Origin: Vicingaceae bacterium
GTDB lineage: Bacteria > Bacteroidota > Bacteroidia > Flavobacteriales_E > Vicingaceae
Reading direction: 5' to 3'
Assembly: GCA_029210015.1 (NCBI GenBank)
Contig: JARGOE010000006.1
Span: 1 to 45,159 of the forward strand
DNA: 45,159 nucleotides
Below the pieces are notes generated by a model. That model saw only the letters and a list, made by a program, of their open reading frames with translations, was not told where the DNA came from and ran no database searches. The translations under genes were made by a program, and so were the position numbers. Shown here piece by piece: positions 43,501-45,159 of the stretch. Each line of letters opens with the position of its first letter. The stretch's first letter is position 1.

Positions 43501-43762
43501 TATTGATGTTGTTGAAAATGTGAAAGTTTACCCAAATCCAAACAAAGGTAAGTTTGAAATAGCTTTTACATCTAACAGTGATCAAAATGGGGTTATAGAA
43601 ATTTTTGATGTATTGGGGAATTTGGTTCATCTTCAAAAAGAAGAATATAGCACTGGGTATAACAAGGTTCAATTAGATATATCAACTTATTCTAATAGTA
43701 TATACATTGTTAGATTAACTTCTGAAAAAGGAAGTTACACCACAAGGGTGTTGAAAAATTAG
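40562..43762 (+). CDS. Secreted M4 (thermolysin-like) metalloprotease with T9SS type A sorting domain
   Basis: A 1066-residue zinc protease: signal peptide (ending LFAQ), FTP/PepSY propeptide (about 25-220), then the catalytic domain. Zinc motif HEIAH (His367, Glu368, His371) and, 20 residues on, Glu391 within NESFSD (Asp395) reproduce thermolysin spacing, so it should be active. After the peptidase come two CARDB-like repeats (about 555-660 and 665-775, each with an AGPVVN segment), a beta-sandwich region (about 790-975) and the sorting domain VYPNPNKGKFEI to TTRVLKN. Expected to be exported by T9SS and to digest extracellular proteins. A terminator follows. Confidence 0.94.
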   Translation: MIFKITTFAFLSVLGGSLFAQQNQLSEFVQTKPAENFNIYVNDNPLSAEGLIKFYKKDLGLSDKDDLVLIKAEEDKTGVKHYRYQQTYEGTKVFGAQYLVHEKNGSVISSNGNLVEFVMNNGNPSISNKAAIGKAIEHVGANRYMWEIDGEEELLRKIKKDANASYFPTAELVYYNPYFSKNGKDYNLAYKVEVYAKQPLSKQDVFVDAISGKIINSYDKIHHVEVTGTATTKYAGAQSIQTDSLGATSYRLREYARGGGIETYNMLQGTNYSAAVDFIDTDNLWNNVNPQQDEAATDAHWAAEMTYDYFFNEHGRNSFDNLGTVLLSYVHYDANYSNAFWDGVRMTYGDGDGTTYSALTSLDVGGHEIAHGVTEFSANLIYQNESGALNESFSDIFGTSVEFFADPGNADWFIGEDFDINGNGFRSMSDPNSAGDPDTYLGNNWEFGAVDNGGVHTNSGVQNYWFYLLSVGGTGTNDNNYTYAVNALGIDTAAAIAYRNLTVYLTQSSEYWDARTGSLQAAADLYGPCSNAVIEVSKAWAAVGVGFPIEDNDLTILEIESPNTACGLTNAENVTIKIRNNGCLVDLIAGDSIPVAFQIDAGPVVNDTIVLSSTFAGGDTLTYTFTATGDLSTIGMHSVSAWAKYNLDPQATNDSIVNMQVENKLQQNYDMAMVEVLSPTSNCHLTSTETVSVAVQFLGCDSIPAGTNVNLEFQLNAGPVVNEMVTLPNTLYAEDTLYYTFTNTVDLSANGTHNLDVWSAYSTDAINTNDSLFGFLIKHPYVLFDTDTVTFENNIAVLDTTILWDNIQSEASVSNASSSTGSFALRLTGGDPINSGITPDLDTTNFWQHNMEFASFAKFCVDASGWTGTWMQFDLRQTMSKVYAIQFGQPIPQASSLRVVVNGNQIGGTYNPATETNDPFTTQFADLSAYAGTQFEVVFESRMGFSEAADPTSTFPFNSEGDNAYIDNILFSQTPLSVEDIDVVENVKVYPNPNKGKFEIAFTSNSDQNGVIEIFDVLGNLVHLQKEEYSTGYNKVQLDISTYSNSIYIVRLTSEKGSYTTRVLKN

Positions 43763-43765
43763 TTT

Positions 43766-43797
43766 AAAAAAAAGCCTGACTTAGTCAGGCTTTTTTT
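43766..43797. terminator. Bidirectional terminator between protease and lipoprotein genes
   Basis: GCCTGAC (43774-43780), loop TTA, GTCAGGC (43784-43790), A8 before and T7 after. The minus-strand lipoprotein stop codon (43796-43798) overlaps its edge. Confidence 0.9.
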
Positions 43798-44227
43798 ATT
43801 CGAATTCAGATAATTTCTTAAAAATTTCATCATGAAAAGTGACTAATTCTTTTGGAGGGTAGTATAAATTTTTACCCCAAACTATTTTGTTGATAGAGTT
43901 TTGCCCAATTCTAACATCTATATAATAAGTAATATTTCCTGGTTCATTAATATCAACACCATCTAATCCGAGCTTTTCTATTTCTTCAAGAAAATAATGT
44001 AAATCAACTTTGTCTAAATCTTTATAAAAATATTCGCGGTCATATTTATAATCGTATTTATAAACTTTTCCGTTTTCATTTAGTATAAATTCTGTCACTT
44101 CTCCTGTAAAGCCACCACTTTTACCGATAGCATATCGTTTACCATGATTGTTATCCTTGTTTAATGTTTCATTAGAAACACAAGAAAGACAGCATAAAAT
44201 GATTAATGAATAAAAAAGTGATTTCAT
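43796..44227 (-). CDS. Small lipoprotein of unknown function
   Basis: A 143-residue protein with a short signal and lipobox (ILCCLSC, lipid Cys near residue 16), so probably membrane-anchored. The mature part is mixed alpha/beta with a GGFTGEVTEFILNENGKVYKY segment and a C-terminal helix; no family recognised with confidence. Divergent from tonB (90 bp between starts) and convergent with the protease gene. Confidence 0.75.
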   Translation of the reverse strand: MKSLFYSLIILCCLSCVSNETLNKDNNHGKRYAIGKSGGFTGEVTEFILNENGKVYKYDYKYDREYFYKDLDKVDLHYFLEEIEKLGLDGVDINEPGNITYYIDVRIGQNSINKIVWGKNLYYPPKELVTFHDEIFKKLSEFE

Positions 44228-44317
44228 TTTGTGAAATTAAGATTAAAGCTGCATCTATATAATAAATAATAAAATTTTACAGTTATATAAATGAACTAAC
44301 CTTAAATACTTACTGCT

Positions 44318-45001
44318 ATGACACACTTTAAAAAGACTAATAAAAAGTTAGAAAAACTAAGAGGAATATTTTTTCAAGTAGGATTAATTGTTGCTGGAGG
44401 GTTAACTTTAGTTGCTTTCGAATGGACATCACCTATTTACCTTGCTGACCTACCAACTCCAGATGTTGCTGTTGAAGAGCCTTGGGAATTACCTCCTATC
44501 TTCCCAGAAAAAGAAGAAGTTGAAAAACCAAAAGTAAAGCATGAAGCTAAACCTAAGTTAAATCCAGAAAAATTTGAGATTGTTCCTGATGATAAAAAGG
44601 TAGAAATAGAAAAAAAGGAGAAAAAGAAAGAAGAACCGAAGTTTAATCCTGGAGACTGGAAAGAGGTTGAAAAAGTAGATCCGAATGAAAATAAAAAGTT
44701 TAAAATAGTTGAAAAAATGCCAGAGTTTAAAGGAAGTTTAAATAAATACTTGAGTGAAAATATAAGCTATCCTACAAAAGCAAAACGAATGGGGTCTGAA
44801 GGAAAAGTATATATCCAGTTTCTGGTTAATAAGAAAGGAGAAATTAAGGATGTTACTATTCTTAGAGGAGTGAATAAGTGGTTGGATGAAGAAGCGCTAA
44901 GAGTAGTAAAAGCAATGCCTAATTGGAATCCAGGGAAGCAGAGAGGTAAACCTGTAAATGTTATTTATAACTTACCAATCAATTTTCAGTTAAAAGGATA
45001 A
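44318..45001 (+). CDS. tonB: Energy transducer TonB
   Basis: A 227-residue inner-membrane protein: one N-terminal helix (about 18-36, GIFFQVGLIVAGGLTLVAF), a Pro/Glu/Lys-rich periplasmic linker (about 45-125) and a TonB C-terminal domain (about 130-225) with ISYPTKAKRMGSEGKVYIQF, VNKKGEI and a final VNVIYNLPINFQL strand. It would pass proton-motive force from ExbB/ExbD (encoded 20 kb upstream) to outer-membrane receptors. Stands alone between a divergent lipoprotein gene and a terminator. Confidence 0.93.
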   Translation: MTHFKKTNKKLEKLRGIFFQVGLIVAGGLTLVAFEWTSPIYLADLPTPDVAVEEPWELPPIFPEKEEVEKPKVKHEAKPKLNPEKFEIVPDDKKVEIEKKEKKKEEPKFNPGDWKEVEKVDPNENKKFKIVEKMPEFKGSLNKYLSENISYPTKAKRMGSEGKVYIQFLVNKKGEIKDVTILRGVNKWLDEEALRVVKAMPNWNPGKQRGKPVNVIYNLPINFQLKG

Positions 45002-45012
45002 CATTATAGAAC

Positions 45013-45050
45013 AAAAAAAGCCCGAGATTAAATCAATCTCGGGCTTTTTT
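45013..45050. terminator. Bidirectional terminator after tonB
   Basis: GCCCGAGATT (45020-45029) pairs with AATCTCGGGC (45035-45044); A7 before, T6 after. It serves tonB and the convergent dehydrogenase gene. Confidence 0.93.
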
Positions 45051-45063
45051 ATAAGATTATATT

Positions 45064-45159
45064 TTATAAACTTTTAGTTCTTCCACCATCAACAGGAACG
45101 TTAATTCCATTAATATAGCTTGCAGCTGGTGAAGCTAAAAATGCTACAGCATTAGCAAC
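45064..45159 (-). CDS. Short-chain dehydrogenase/reductase, C-terminal 31 residues only
   Basis: The minus-strand frame ending at TAA 45064-45066 and running off the window encodes NAVAFLASPAASYING followed by VPVDGG, the standard C-terminal region of classical SDR oxidoreductases. Substrate cannot be judged from this fragment. Converges on tonB. Confidence 0.85.
   Translation of the reverse strand, partial: VANAVAFLASPAASYINGINVPVDGGRTKSL

Overview
The window is chromosomal DNA from a member of the phylum Bacteroidota, most likely a marine or aquatic Flavobacteriales relative (exact genus not resolved). Reasons: AT-rich sequence, repeated TAnnTTTG (-7) promoter boxes typical of the phylum, several proteins with type IX secretion system (T9SS) type A or type B C-terminal sorting domains, a GldA-type ABC ATPase, DUF4270 and DUF4271 family proteins, the long form of IspG, and TPR-type membrane histidine kinases. 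No transposase, integrase, phage gene, CRISPR array, tRNA or rRNA was found; the region looks like core genome with some lineage-specific surface proteins.

Layout. 1-3967 (minus): a tight operon of a GT5-like half glycogen synthase, a DUF4270 lipoprotein and glmS (cut by the left window edge). 4109-6802 (plus): panC, panD, a YbhN/LPG-synthase-type membrane protein and an RfaE2-like nucleotidyltransferase, converging on a gamma carbonic anhydrase gene (6806-7327, minus). 7470-18748 (plus): three secreted T9SS proteins: a 962-residue PKD/GEVED/CUB-like protein, a 2051-residue protein with 18 tandem beta repeats and a type B sorting domain, and an Omp28-like protein with a CxxC motif. 18799-20189 (minus): rsgA and dtd. 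20274-22608 (plus): gldA, then a SAM-II type riboswitch candidate and metK. 22832-25223: an exbB, membrane protein, exbD, exbD operon. 25319-29295 (plus): DUF4271 gene and hemD, then queA, a four-helix-bundle (S23-type) protein and ispD. 29281-30993 (minus): a secreted coiled-coil protein and an amidohydrolase. 31046-35590 (plus): rlmN and two overlapping TPR histidine kinase genes. 35587-40425 (minus): rnr, a NarL-type response regulator and ispG. 40562-45001: a secreted M4 metalloprotease, a minus-strand lipoprotein, and tonB. The right edge cuts a short-chain dehydrogenase gene (minus).

How the genes relate. Isoprenoid synthesis is represented twice (ispD, ispG), coenzyme A precursors by panC/panD, methyl-group metabolism by metK with its riboswitch and the SAM-dependent rlmN and queA. 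ExbB/ExbD/ExbD and, 20 kb away, TonB supply energy to outer-membrane transport. Surface proteins would leave the cell through T9SS, whose own genes are not here.

The most unusual items are: a kinase gene (32154-33578) that keeps the phosphoacceptor histidine domain but has no ATPase domain and overlaps a complete paralogue; a terminator-like hairpin placed directly against that gene's start codon; a glycogen-synthase-like protein consisting only of the N-terminal half and missing the KxGGL substrate motif; a perfect 660-bp repeat inside the giant adhesin-like gene; and several -7 promoter boxes lying only 5 to 9 nt before the start codon, suggesting leaderless or nearly leaderless mRNAs.
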